This document shows positions 25,333 to 34,597 of a stretch of 64,000 bases of DNA, in pieces. Below the pieces are notes generated by a model, which saw nothing but the letters and a program-made list of their open reading frames with translations, searched no databases and had not been told where the DNA came from. Source of the stretch: an uncultured Opitutales bacterium (lineage in GTDB: Bacteria; Verrucomicrobiota; Verrucomicrobiia; Opitutales; Seribacteraceae); assembly GCA_943789375.1 (NCBI GenBank), contig CALSTX010000010.1, forward strand, positions 1-64,000. Reading direction: 5' to 3'. The translations under genes and the position numbers were made by a program. The first letter of the stretch is position 1; each line of letters starts with the position of its first letter.

Positions 25333-27503
25333 TTTAAAAATTTCCTCTGCCAGTCCATGTATTGTTTTTCCACCCTACTGACTTGGTCCGACGCTCCTGC
25401 CTGCTCGTAGCATGTGATGGCTTTTTCGTATGATTTAGGTGTCCATTTTAGAGAGCCTGCAAAATTAAGAGTGGTCTCGAGGAATAGAAAAGCTGCTCCT
25501 GCGTAATCTTTTTGTGCCCGTTTACACTCCCCCATCATGAATGCAGATTCCGCCCTTTCATCCAAACCTGCGTCAGAATCAGCTCGGACTTCCTTAAAGC
25601 TACTACTCGCTTTGTCCAAGTATGATGAGTCCTTTGAAATGGCAGCCACTTCAAAAAGAGTAGTCCCCAAACGCATACGGGCTGTATTTGCGAGTGGATG
25701 CCAGGAGGAATTAGTTAAGGCATTTTCATAACTTACCGCCGCTGCCTGATAATCACGGTTTTTCTCATTTGCCTGACCTAAAATAAAGTTTGCATCGAAG
25801 AGAAAATCACCCCCATTGCTTCCATAAATTTGAAGAAGTTGATCCATTGCAGCGATTGCATCTTCAGTTGAATTTTGGGCGAGCATAGTTTTAGCCATCC
25901 ACACTAAAACCCCTGGGCTGGCCGCTGGAAAATCTCTTCTTTCTGGGTTATAGCTTCCACCGGCTTTTGAGCCAACCGAGGCAAGGCCGGCTCGCATACG
26001 CAATTCAAGTGACTTACTTCCGGCGTCAATCGCCTCAGTCAAAAGCCTGGCGTATGCTTTCGCAGGGGATAGATCGGTTGGAAACGAGTCATTTAACTTT
26101 TTATATTTGGTGTGGTAACCTTTAAATTTCGAAGTGTAGGTAGGATTTACATAAATCGCTCCCTTAAGCTTCGCTACTTCTCGGTAAATGTCCTGGTCCA
26201 TCCCTTTGTATTCTGAAGCAAGATAAGGTAAAAGCTTTCTTCGGTCATTTAAAATTTCTTTGACCGTTCCTGTAATGGTATCCTCAATTCCTTTTCGGTT
26301 TCTGAATGTGAACGAGATTACTTCTTCTGGGTTCTGGATTTTTTCTAAGAGATCGAGAGTCTTGCCATATAAAGTTTCATACTGGTTGTACTTTTCTGTG
26401 TACTTGGCAAGGATACCGTCAACTCCGACACGCGATGGATCATTTCCAAATTTTTTAATATCTTCAAAGTACATCGTGAGCATTTCAGAGGGCCGACCTT
26501 GTTTTTCACAGGCAAACCCAATTTTTTGAGTAGCCTCGGAAATTCTCGCTCCTGCAGTGGAAGCAAATTTTTCGTTGTACATGCGATACAGGGTTTCAAG
26601 TTCGGCGTAAGAGAACATAATGGCCAGTTCTGCAATTTCTCCAAAATCCAAGGACTTATCTCCGCTGAGATCGTACTCCGAAAACGGTTTGGCTCCCTTC
26701 AATCCGATGGCATTAAATTCACCTAAGCTGAGGGCATCATTTTTGTCCTTATCGAAAGTAAAATAGAAATCAATCACTCCTTCCGGGTTTTCTGCCGCCC
26801 GTTCCAACACACCCCCTTCATTAAAGGTAGCATCTGAAATAAGGCTTATGTCCTGTGTGGATTCGCGCACCAAGGCGTAATTCTTCCTCGCCTCCGAAAA
26901 TTGTTCGTAGGTCGGCTGCTCGTCTGGCTTAACTTCACTCAACACAATATCTCCCAAGCTGAGATAAGATGCCGCCACATTTTTATCTTCGGGAAATTCC
27001 CGAATAAATTGTTTGAATAAACGGGCTGCATTCTTGTTATCCTGAGAACCTTGGTAAGCAACGGCCAAACGGAACAAAGCATCTTTGGCGTATTGATCGT
27101 CTGGGTAATGGCGCACTTTTCCTCCCTTGGACCATTCTTCGTTAATGTCAGCTTTTCCCGAGGCAATCAGGTTACCACCGCCGGTACGGTCAGTGATCCT
27201 CCAGGCAGACCCATTGTACCACATAGTAAACCCATCTGCATTGGCATATACAGGCTTTCCATTTTTGCTTTCACCTGATGGTAAATAAACACCATTGGGG
27301 TCGGGAACCTTTACTTCTTCTTTGCTTGGTACAGGAGGAGCGATGTCTTCTGGTTCATCTATCTGTTCGGCCGCAGGCTCTGGTAAATTAGTATCGACTT
27401 TCTTGGTTGTCGTTTCCTGAACAGGAACGTCCTCATCACCGCCACAAGATAGTAGAAGACTGGAAAAAGAAAGAATGAAGACCCAGGCAATAATCTTATT
27501 CAT
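25329..27503 (-). CDS. TPR lipoprotein with paired EF-hand motifs
   Basis: 724 residues with a lipobox at LLLSC (Cys20) and a low-complexity acidic/proline linker (about 22-70). Helical repeats follow with Tol-Pal/BamD-like wording (YAKDALFRLAVAYQGSQDNK, NAARLFKQFIREFPEDKNVA). A pair of EF-hand loops lies at about 251-262 (DKDKNDALSLGE) and 278-289 (DLSGDKSLDFGE), and TPR repeats resume to the C-terminus. Calcium binding by the EF-hands is likely from the Asp/Glu positions, though loop 1 has Asn-Asp in place of Asp-Gly. It overlaps the upstream TPR gene by 8 nt and the downstream one by 4 nt, so all are co-translated. Presumably a periplasmic scaffold for the ExbBD complex. Confidence 0.82.
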   Translation of the reverse strand: MNKIIAWVFILSFSSLLLSCGGDEDVPVQETTTKKVDTNLPEPAAEQIDEPEDIAPPVPSKEEVKVPDPNGVYLPSGESKNGKPVYANADGFTMWYNGSAWRITDRTGGGNLIASGKADINEEWSKGGKVRHYPDDQYAKDALFRLAVAYQGSQDNKNAARLFKQFIREFPEDKNVAASYLSLGDIVLSEVKPDEQPTYEQFSEARKNYALVRESTQDISLISDATFNEGGVLERAAENPEGVIDFYFTFDKDKNDALSLGEFNAIGLKGAKPFSEYDLSGDKSLDFGEIAELAIMFSYAELETLYRMYNEKFASTAGARISEATQKIGFACEKQGRPSEMLTMYFEDIKKFGNDPSRVGVDGILAKYTEKYNQYETLYGKTLDLLEKIQNPEEVISFTFRNRKGIEDTITGTVKEILNDRRKLLPYLASEYKGMDQDIYREVAKLKGAIYVNPTYTSKFKGYHTKYKKLNDSFPTDLSPAKAYARLLTEAIDAGSKSLELRMRAGLASVGSKAGGSYNPERRDFPAASPGVLVWMAKTMLAQNSTEDAIAAMDQLLQIYGSNGGDFLFDANFILGQANEKNRDYQAAAVSYENALTNSSWHPLANTARMRLGTTLFEVAAISKDSSYLDKASSSFKEVRADSDAGLDERAESAFMMGECKRAQKDYAGAAFLFLETTLNFAGSLKWTPKSYEKAITCYEQAGASDQVSRVEKQYMDWQRKFLK

Positions 27504-29247
27504 CGGCCCCTCCCCTATCCTGAGACATTTGCGAAAGGGTACTATCTGCTAAGGGTAAACCTTGGACATAAACCCCGACTATTGGGGCAAGTAAAGGTTT
27601 TGCATCATCAAATTTCCCGCTTGCAAGTAAACCTATGCCGCTAAGGTACAAGGCAGAAGGCATCGCAGGACCTTTGGAGAATTCCTTATCGTTGATATAG
27701 CCTTTTTTGTCATTGGGAACTCCAGCCTCGTAGCCGGCAAACTTTTCAAGTAATTGATCAAACTGTCTCTGCTTAAAATAAACAGCCCCCATCATATTTA
27801 TAAAACTTGTTGCGTATTTGTCCCCGGGTTGTTTTTCCAAAAACTGATTACAAAGCTCAAAAAAGCGCTGATATTTTTCTTGGGAACTCTGCTTGGCAGT
27901 TGCCCCCCGTTCCTTATCAAGGGTTGACATTGCAGTTTGCAGGCTCTCGGCGATGGATGCCTGGACTTCCGCTTCCTTTCGATAGGCATTGGCCATTATG
28001 TTGGTAACATCGGCACGGTATTTATCCCACTTGTCACTTGCCAAGTATTGCTCACCAAGCTCGATCGATTTATCTGCAAATTTGACTGTATTCGCAGAAG
28101 CAAATGCCGCGTAGATAAAGTCTTCAGCTGATTCATTTTCCGGATCATCTTTAAAAAGCCAATAAAATCCCCAGAATGACTCCCAAAACCTCTTAGTGTC
28201 CTGAAAGTTACTGGCCTTCCTCCATCGCAAAATGGCTGTAAAGGATGCGGTTTTGGTGGCCACCGCTAAATGGCTTTTCGCTGTGATTAATTTCATCGCA
28301 AGTTGATTGTCCCGGTCTCGCAGAATTTCCAATCTTCTTTGAGGCATGCCCGGTTTCTTCAAAAATAAAGCTAACCGATTTCTTTCGTTCTCTAGTCGAG
28401 AAGCTCTTTCATTGTAATAATTTTTAATTTCCTCAGCTGTCATGGTCAGGGCGTACAGAAGAGAGGCTTCCACATACCTTTCAGCATCTTGCAGCTGATT
28501 ACCGCCTTGCATTAAGTTTACATTAAGTCTCAAGTCATACCGTGCCGGAGTATCTCCAGATAAGCGGGGAAGCATGGGAAATACCTCATCGACTCTCTTC
28601 GTCTGAACAAACATTTCCGTGAGACATGAGATCGCATAAGCTGCCCGATCCTCGTCTTTGGCCGCATCGGCAAACTTTAAAAGTTCCCGAAATGCAGGCT
28701 CGCCCTTGGCCCAATCCTGAAGCATGTGGTAACATTGGGCTTTCCCGTAGTATAAGTTTAATAATTCACTTCTTTTTACAATCTGCTTTCTAAAAGGTTG
28801 ATTGGAATCCAAAAGCTTGGTGATTACATCAGCCGCTTCATTCCATTTTTGATCGGATCGTAAGCAATCCGTCCTTTTTTGAAGGGCTGTTACTGCTTTG
28901 GGGTCCTTGGGAAACTTTTCTGCGAAAACTCCGAAGGCATGTGCGGCTTTGGACAAATAATCTATTTCTCCGGTTTCAGCGTAACTCTGCAAATATCCAA
29001 CCCCGCGAACAAAGCCAAATTGCTGTAAAATAATTTCAACCTTCGGGTCTTTTTCGTCTTGGAAGCGGATCTCCAATTCATCGAGATAGGGGGAGGCTCC
29101 AGCAAAATCACCTTGGCCAACGAGAGTTTGGGCCTCGGAAATAACTTGGCGAAGGGGCATGGCTCCCGGGTCTTGGCTCCATGCGAAGCAACTGAAGCAG
29201 AGGCTGAGGGCTAAAGAACCAATGGTTCGATTTAAAAAAGGGAACAT
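27496..29247 (-). CDS. Secreted TPR-repeat protein, first gene of the ExbBD operon
   Basis: 583 residues with a signal peptide (MFPFLNRTIGSLALSLCFSCFAWS). The rest is almost entirely helical repeats of the tetratricopeptide/SEL1 kind (AQTLVGQGDFAGASPYLDEL, KAVTALQKRTDCLRSDQKWN, DKYATSFINMMGAVYFKQRQ). No enzymatic motif seen. It overlaps the EF-hand TPR lipoprotein by 8 nt and heads a six-gene minus-strand operon ending in two exbD genes. The same arrangement, large TPR proteins with ExbB and ExbD, occurs in other PVC bacteria; its cargo is not known. Confidence 0.8.
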   Translation of the reverse strand: MFPFLNRTIGSLALSLCFSCFAWSQDPGAMPLRQVISEAQTLVGQGDFAGASPYLDELEIRFQDEKDPKVEIILQQFGFVRGVGYLQSYAETGEIDYLSKAAHAFGVFAEKFPKDPKAVTALQKRTDCLRSDQKWNEAADVITKLLDSNQPFRKQIVKRSELLNLYYGKAQCYHMLQDWAKGEPAFRELLKFADAAKDEDRAAYAISCLTEMFVQTKRVDEVFPMLPRLSGDTPARYDLRLNVNLMQGGNQLQDAERYVEASLLYALTMTAEEIKNYYNERASRLENERNRLALFLKKPGMPQRRLEILRDRDNQLAMKLITAKSHLAVATKTASFTAILRWRKASNFQDTKRFWESFWGFYWLFKDDPENESAEDFIYAAFASANTVKFADKSIELGEQYLASDKWDKYRADVTNIMANAYRKEAEVQASIAESLQTAMSTLDKERGATAKQSSQEKYQRFFELCNQFLEKQPGDKYATSFINMMGAVYFKQRQFDQLLEKFAGYEAGVPNDKKGYINDKEFSKGPAMPSALYLSGIGLLASGKFDDAKPLLAPIVGVYVQGLPLADSTLSQMSQDRGGADE

Positions 29248-29316
29248 ATAAAATCTGGTAGGGTAAAGTGACTAGTTAAAAGAGGAGTGTGAACTTCCCG
29301 CAAGCCTTTTTTAGTT

Positions 29317-30297
29317 TCATAAATGCACACAACAGGGACAAGCGAGGACCCAATGCCCTGCCCCAACTTTTTCCATCTTAAGTTCTTGGTCTACACTCGT
29401 AAGATAGTTAGGGGAATTCATTCGATTCCCAAAAGCACAGCCTTTAGGTGGATTAATGGGAGAAGGCACATCTCCAGGGATCAAGATTCTTTTCTTTTTC
29501 GCACTGGGATCGGGAATAGGAATAGAAGAAAGCAATGCCTTGGTGTACGCATGCACAGGGTTGGCATAAATATCTTTTGCGGGCCCAACTTCCACAATTT
29601 TACCTAAATACATAACCGCAATCACATCAGAAATATGCCTCACCACTGCTAAGTCATGAGCGATCAAAAAATAAGTCAGACCTAATTGATCCTGAAGATC
29701 CATCAGTAAGTTCAACACTTGGCTTTGTACAGAAACATCCAAGGCAGAGACGGGTTCATCTAAAACCAGTAATTCTGGCTCAAGAGCGAGTGCACGAGCC
29801 ACCCCTATTCGCTGTCTTTGTCCACCAGAAAATTCAAAAGGATAGCGTTTGGCTGCACTCTCGGGCAGGCCAACTTGTTTCAATAGTTTTGCCACCCGCT
29901 TACTTCGCTCATGTTTTCCACATAAACGATGAATGACCAGAGGCTCTTCGAGGATGGCACCCACGGTCATTCTTGCATTGAGAGACTCAAACGGGTCTTG
30001 GAAGACCATCTGCACCGACTTTCGGTATTCCGGAGTTAAAAGATTGGAATTTAGTTCATTACCTTGAAAAAAAATGGATCCACTTGTTGGGGTCACCAAG
30101 CCTACAATTGATTTAGCCAAAGTTGATTTCCCGCATCCTGATTCTCCGACCAAGCCAAAAGTCTGCCCGCGCTTAATCGATAAACTAACTCCATCCACCG
30201 CCCGACAAGACCCAATCGCTCGCCGAAAAACTCCCCCCCTAACAGGAAAATGAACACAAAGCTGATCGAGCTTTAAAACTTCTTTTTCCTGTTTCAT
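29317..30297 (-). CDS. Peptide ABC transporter ATP-binding protein (OppF/DppF type)
   Basis: About 326 residues from the ATG at 30297, which overlaps the TGA of the preceding ATPase gene (ATGA); the longer open frame upstream lies inside that gene. It has Walker A GESGCGKSTL, Q-loop VFQDPFESLNARMTV, signature FSGGQRQRIGVARALA, Walker B LLVLDEPVSALD and the H-loop IAHDLAVV. The C-terminal oligopeptide-transporter domain ends GHWVLACPCC. It pairs with the neighbouring OppD-type ATPase to drive peptide import through the two permeases upstream. Last gene of the minus-strand opp operon. Confidence 0.93.
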   Translation of the reverse strand: MKQEKEVLKLDQLCVHFPVRGGVFRRAIGSCRAVDGVSLSIKRGQTFGLVGESGCGKSTLAKSIVGLVTPTSGSIFFQGNELNSNLLTPEYRKSVQMVFQDPFESLNARMTVGAILEEPLVIHRLCGKHERSKRVAKLLKQVGLPESAAKRYPFEFSGGQRQRIGVARALALEPELLVLDEPVSALDVSVQSQVLNLLMDLQDQLGLTYFLIAHDLAVVRHISDVIAVMYLGKIVEVGPAKDIYANPVHAYTKALLSSIPIPDPSAKKKRILIPGDVPSPINPPKGCAFGNRMNSPNYLTSVDQELKMEKVGAGHWVLACPCCVHL

Positions 30298-31292
30298 ATT
30301 TTCGTGCAGACAGGGCATGCCTCCACCCAGTGCCCGGAGGCAACTTCCTTGAAAGGAGGACGGCGCTGTAACGAATTGACTGGATGAGACAGTCCACTGC
30401 GCGGGGCAAAGCGGCAACCCTGATCAAGCTGGGATAAAGCGGGAACAATGCCGGGGATAGTCATTAATTTATTCTTGGGAATCCCATCCATCCTTGGGAT
30501 GGAAGCCATAAGTCCACGGGTGTAGGCATGGATTGGATTTTTAAACAAGGTTTGCACGGATGCCCGCTCAACAATTCGACCCGCATACATCACACAGACC
30601 TGGTCACAGTTCTCGGCGATAACCCCAAGGTCATGGGTAATGAGTAAAATAGAAGAACCGTTCTTTTTTTGAAGATTCTGCAGTAAATCCAAAATCTGAG
30701 CCTGCACAGTCACATCTAGGGCAGTTGTTGGCTCGTCCGCAATGATGAGTTTGGGTTTACAGGCAAGGGCCATGGCAATAACAACTCTTTGCCTCATACC
30801 TCCAGATAATTGATGGGGGTACTCCAATGCCCGATTTGCCGGATCCGAGATACCAACTTCGTCCAGCATCCCGATTGCCAAATCCAATGCTTGGCGATGA
30901 GAAACACCTTGATGTAACAAGAAGACTTCAGCAATCTGCTCGCCAATTTTCTTTACGGGATTCAGGGCATTCATCGGTTCTTGAAAAATCATTCCAATCT
31001 CCTTCCCTCTAATCTTTCTTATTTCCTCCTTGGTTAAAGTAAGCAAATCCTTGGTATCCAAAAGTATTTTTCCATTGGTTATCCTACCCATTGGCCTCGG
31101 TAATAAACGCATGACCGAAAAAGCACTCACACTTTTTCCGCATCCAGACTCTCCAACAAGACCGAGAATCTCTCCTCGTGCGATATCAAAGCTTACACGG
31201 TCTAAAGCCTCAACTTCCCCTTCGTCGGTGGTAAATGAAACGGAAAGATCCCTGACTTTTAGCAAAGCCTGACTGTCCTGTTTATCTCTCAT
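30294..31292 (-). CDS. Peptide ABC transporter ATP-binding protein (OppD/DppD type)
   Basis: 332 residues. It has Walker A GESGCGKSVSA, Q-loop IFQEPMNALNPVKKIGEQ, signature LSGGMRQRVVIAMALA, Walker B LIIADEPTTALD and H-loop THDLGVI. The C-terminal oligo_HPY domain has a reduced cysteine set (GCRFAPRSGLS ... EACPVC), lacking the Cys after PR found in homologues with an iron-sulfur cluster. It lies 12 nt after the solute-binding protein gene and overlaps the OppF-type gene. Gene order SBP, then D, then F is normal. Confidence 0.93.
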   Translation of the reverse strand: MRDKQDSQALLKVRDLSVSFTTDEGEVEALDRVSFDIARGEILGLVGESGCGKSVSAFSVMRLLPRPMGRITNGKILLDTKDLLTLTKEEIRKIRGKEIGMIFQEPMNALNPVKKIGEQIAEVFLLHQGVSHRQALDLAIGMLDEVGISDPANRALEYPHQLSGGMRQRVVIAMALACKPKLIIADEPTTALDVTVQAQILDLLQNLQKKNGSSILLITHDLGVIAENCDQVCVMYAGRIVERASVQTLFKNPIHAYTRGLMASIPRMDGIPKNKLMTIPGIVPALSQLDQGCRFAPRSGLSHPVNSLQRRPPFKEVASGHWVEACPVCTKI

Positions 31293-31304
31293 CTCGAAAG
31301 TAAA

Positions 31305-33521
31305 TTATTTCGCAAGATAACGGTCATAGATTTTCACACTTGGCTCGGTTGCAATGGGTTTATCTTCCTTCTTGGCATTGATGATCCGCTGCTTTTCCTT
31401 GGGCTCTATCCAAAAAACATGAAATTCTTCATAATTCCTTGATTCTTTTGGTCCCCAGTTTTCAGGGAATTTAATCCAATTCCAATACCCGAGTCTAAGC
31501 CACGGCTTTTTCCAGCCAGGCACCCAAACCGCATGGTCATGTATTTTTTCAATGAGCTGATGGGACATCTCTGTGATTCTGGCCAAATTTTCTTCTTCCC
31601 GGTACAAATCTATAAGTTTATCAATTTCTTGAACTGCAGTTTGGGTGAAATTATTTGTGCTTACTTTTGTTGTTACACCTTCTTTAAGCGAACCATCATC
31701 AGTGTATTTGGAATTACCTACTTCTTCATAGGCATTATCAGAATGAAAAGGTTCCCAAAACCTTGGAAACAATTCCACGGAGGAATTAAAAGCTGAGAAA
31801 AATACTTGGTGGTTTTTTTCATTAGCCGCTTTCCAGGCTGCTGTTGGTTCCAAAATTTTTAATTTGATTTCCAGCCCAGTTTTTTTGGCCTGCTCTTTGA
31901 GCACGACGAGTACATCTTCAAAATGCTTATATCCAGTTAATACTTCTACGGATAATTTTTGACCCAAGGCGTTGAGCAATATCCCATCAGGCCCAAGCTT
32001 CGAGTATCCTGCTTTAGCAAAAAAACTCTTGGCCTTTTTCACAGAAAACTCCCGAGCCTGAATCGAAGGGTGAGATCGGGTACCATACCCATCGGCTACC
32101 GAATTCATTCGTACAAAATCACCCCTGAACACTTTCTTCAGGACAAGGTCAAAATTAATAGCATGATGGAATCCTTTCCGAGTATTCAAATCGTCCATGG
32201 GGGGCTGCCGGGAATTTATCCTTAAGGCATAAGATGGAGGAGGAGTTTGATTATAAAATGTAGCCTTGGTCAGGTATCCCTTTGCCACCAAAGGATGCTC
32301 ATGAGGCAGCTTCCCATACCAAAACTCGGCTTTGGATAAACCAAACATATCCAAGTCTCCCTTCAGAAAGACTTCAAATGCTTTGTTGTAATCTCGGATA
32401 ACACTGACTTTGATTTGGTTTGGGTTAAAGCGATAACGAAAGAATTTTTTTTGATCAGCCCACCAATCTTTTTGGCGGACCAAGGTAACTGATTTTCCCT
32501 TGTCCACATTACGGGGGTAAACCACATAGGGCCCAGTAGTAGGTTCAGGTTTCCACTGGTATTTCGTTAAAAACTCGCCATCCAATTCAGAATAAAAATG
32601 CTCGGGCTTTGGGCGAATAGATGCCCGCTCCACAATGTCAGGCTTGGCTTTATAAAAAGTAATAGACAGGGTATTCTGATTATAAATTGTAACTTTTTTA
32701 AATTTATCTTTGCCGTAAAAGTCATTGTACCAAGGGGCTTGTACATGCTTGTTTCTCATAAAGTACAGGAAGAAAAAATAATCACTTGCCCGTACTTGCT
32801 TACCATCACTATACCGGGCATTAGGGTCGAGGCGGTAGAAAACCGTCGCACCATCTTCGCCAACTGCCCATGATGTCGCCAAACCTGGATAGTACCCATC
32901 TGTATTAGGGTGGGAGTGAACAAGACCCAATGCATTATGATCAAGAAGATAACTACGAAAGGCACCATTGGCATCGGGGCCAATGGTCCGAAAGGTACGA
33001 GGAAAGTCCCGCATATAAGCTTGCCAGGTCCCTCCTTTCTTTGCGGATGGAGAAGAGAACTCTTTTTCCTTGGAGCCATTCAACCAGATAAGCCCAGCAG
33101 GGATATCGGCACCGGTAGCCATGGTAAAGCAATCCGCATGTTTCTTGTAGTACTCTAAAACATCTTCAGCACAGTGGGAGAGCAAAGGATGAGGGCGGCC
33201 GTCATTATCAACAATACCTGAATGAGTGAAGTCAGGTTTCTTTCCAGGTTTAACTGCGGTCGGTAAAGCAAAGGAAGAATTTGACTCCTTTAGGTGGCGG
33301 ACAAATTCCTGAGCAAATTCCTGAGCAAATTCTCTTGCCAGTTCTCTTGCTGATTCCCGGTCGGTGAGAAAGTTTTTTTCCGATTCCCTTTTCTCGGGCG
33401 ATGGAGGCATATCCCGTGGAGGTTTCAACTGGTTATTATCACACCCGGTTAATATAAAAAGGGAAAGGAACAGAGGAAGAATAGAAAACGTTTTTAGTTT
33501 ATGTTTTTGCATATTATTCAT
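31305..33521 (-). CDS. Extracellular solute-binding lipoprotein, family 5 (YejA-like)
   Basis: About 738 residues from ATG 33521, which overlaps the stop of the upstream permease; an ATG at 33512 is equally possible. The lipobox is LFILTGC. A charged helical tract of near-identical repeats (ARELAREFAQEFAQEFVRHL) links it to the binding domain. The family-5 core includes ATVFYRLDPNARYSDGKQV and ASDYFFFLYFM, and the C-terminus (RLGYWNWIKFPENWGPKESR, FWIEPKEKQRI) closely recalls YejA, the microcin C/peptide-binding protein. It would deliver oligopeptides to the adjacent permeases. The long helical linker is unusual. Confidence 0.88.
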   Translation of the reverse strand: MNNMQKHKLKTFSILPLFLSLFILTGCDNNQLKPPRDMPPSPEKRESEKNFLTDRESARELAREFAQEFAQEFVRHLKESNSSFALPTAVKPGKKPDFTHSGIVDNDGRPHPLLSHCAEDVLEYYKKHADCFTMATGADIPAGLIWLNGSKEKEFSSPSAKKGGTWQAYMRDFPRTFRTIGPDANGAFRSYLLDHNALGLVHSHPNTDGYYPGLATSWAVGEDGATVFYRLDPNARYSDGKQVRASDYFFFLYFMRNKHVQAPWYNDFYGKDKFKKVTIYNQNTLSITFYKAKPDIVERASIRPKPEHFYSELDGEFLTKYQWKPEPTTGPYVVYPRNVDKGKSVTLVRQKDWWADQKKFFRYRFNPNQIKVSVIRDYNKAFEVFLKGDLDMFGLSKAEFWYGKLPHEHPLVAKGYLTKATFYNQTPPPSYALRINSRQPPMDDLNTRKGFHHAINFDLVLKKVFRGDFVRMNSVADGYGTRSHPSIQAREFSVKKAKSFFAKAGYSKLGPDGILLNALGQKLSVEVLTGYKHFEDVLVVLKEQAKKTGLEIKLKILEPTAAWKAANEKNHQVFFSAFNSSVELFPRFWEPFHSDNAYEEVGNSKYTDDGSLKEGVTTKVSTNNFTQTAVQEIDKLIDLYREEENLARITEMSHQLIEKIHDHAVWVPGWKKPWLRLGYWNWIKFPENWGPKESRNYEEFHVFWIEPKEKQRIINAKKEDKPIATEPSVKIYDRYLAK

Positions 33522-34590
33522 AGGTAGAAAATTTCTTGGGGTCGAACGCCTCACGGACTGCTTCCCCGACAAAGGTGACCAGGGTCAAGGTAACCACAAG
33601 GGCTGTAACCGTAGAGATTACAATCCAGGGAGCGATTCGTAAATTGTTCACCCCTTGCTTTAAAAGCTCACCCCAGCTGGGGGTGGGAGGAGGCAGGCCA
33701 TACCCGAGGAAATCTAGGGCCGTTACCGAAGATATCGCAGCCGCAATCGTAAAAGGGGCAAAAGTGACGAGAGTGGAAATGACATTTGGGAGAAGATGGC
33801 GAAAAATAATTCTTGTCGGACTGGCTCCAATTACTTGTGCAGCCGAAATATATTCCCGAGCCTTTTCCTTGTATATGGAAGCTCTCACATAATAAGCCAT
33901 TCCTGTCCAAGAAAAGAGGACCATGATCAATAACAGGGAAGATACTTGCCAGCCAACTCCCCACCATCCCGGCATTACCGACACCAAAATTATAACCATA
34001 TAAAGAAAAGGTACATTAGCCCAGATTTCGACAAAGCGAAGGCCGATCATGTCCGCCTTTCCCCCCGCATATCCCATGAGACTTCCTGCACCCATAGCGA
34101 TCAGGTAAGTGAGCAGGAGGTAGGCTATGGCAAAAGTCATGGCTATCCGGAATCCGTAAAGTAAACGTGCAAGCACATCTCTTTCAGTCTTATCGGTACC
34201 CAGAAAGTGTCTCTTTTCAAAATTCGGAGGAGACAGCCCAGTTGCGTTTTCATCTTGGTAATCCATTTCATAAGGATCATAAGGCACTATCGGCAAAAGC
34301 ACCCAATTTCCACGATTACTTTCTTTAAACTGCTTTTTTAACTCTCGATAGTTCGTTTCGTATGAATAATCCAAACCAAAACGGTCACCCCCTATTTGAT
34401 CAGCATAAGTGGGGAAGTAAAGGTCGCCCTCATAAAAAACAACCAAGGCTTTGTTGTTTACAAAAAGTTCTGCTCCCAAACTAAGGCCATAGATAAAGAG
34501 CAAAAAAATAAAAGACCAATATCCACGCCTGATAGATCGAAACCGGGAAAGTTTTTTACGGGCCAGTGGATTTAGCTTCAACCGAATCAT
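33514..34590 (-). CDS. Peptide ABC transporter permease (OppC/YejE type)
   Basis: About 358 residues from ATG 34590, chosen because a strong Shine-Dalgarno (AAAGGAGGA) sits directly before it, 7 nt after the upstream permease stop. Features are an N-terminal transmembrane helix, a large periplasmic segment with HFLGTDKTERDVLARLLYG, and the BPD_transp_1 domain with EAA-type loop EYISAAQVIGASPTRIIFRH and HLLPNVISTLVTF. The C-terminus is FVGEAVREAFDPKKF. Its stop overlaps the binding-protein gene. It forms the channel with the EF-hand-containing permease upstream. Confidence 0.92.
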   Translation of the reverse strand: MIRLKLNPLARKKLSRFRSIRRGYWSFIFLLFIYGLSLGAELFVNNKALVVFYEGDLYFPTYADQIGGDRFGLDYSYETNYRELKKQFKESNRGNWVLLPIVPYDPYEMDYQDENATGLSPPNFEKRHFLGTDKTERDVLARLLYGFRIAMTFAIAYLLLTYLIAMGAGSLMGYAGGKADMIGLRFVEIWANVPFLYMVIILVSVMPGWWGVGWQVSSLLLIMVLFSWTGMAYYVRASIYKEKAREYISAAQVIGASPTRIIFRHLLPNVISTLVTFAPFTIAAAISSVTALDFLGYGLPPPTPSWGELLKQGVNNLRIAPWIVISTVTALVVTLTLVTFVGEAVREAFDPKKFSTYE

Positions 34591-34597
34591 TCCTCCT

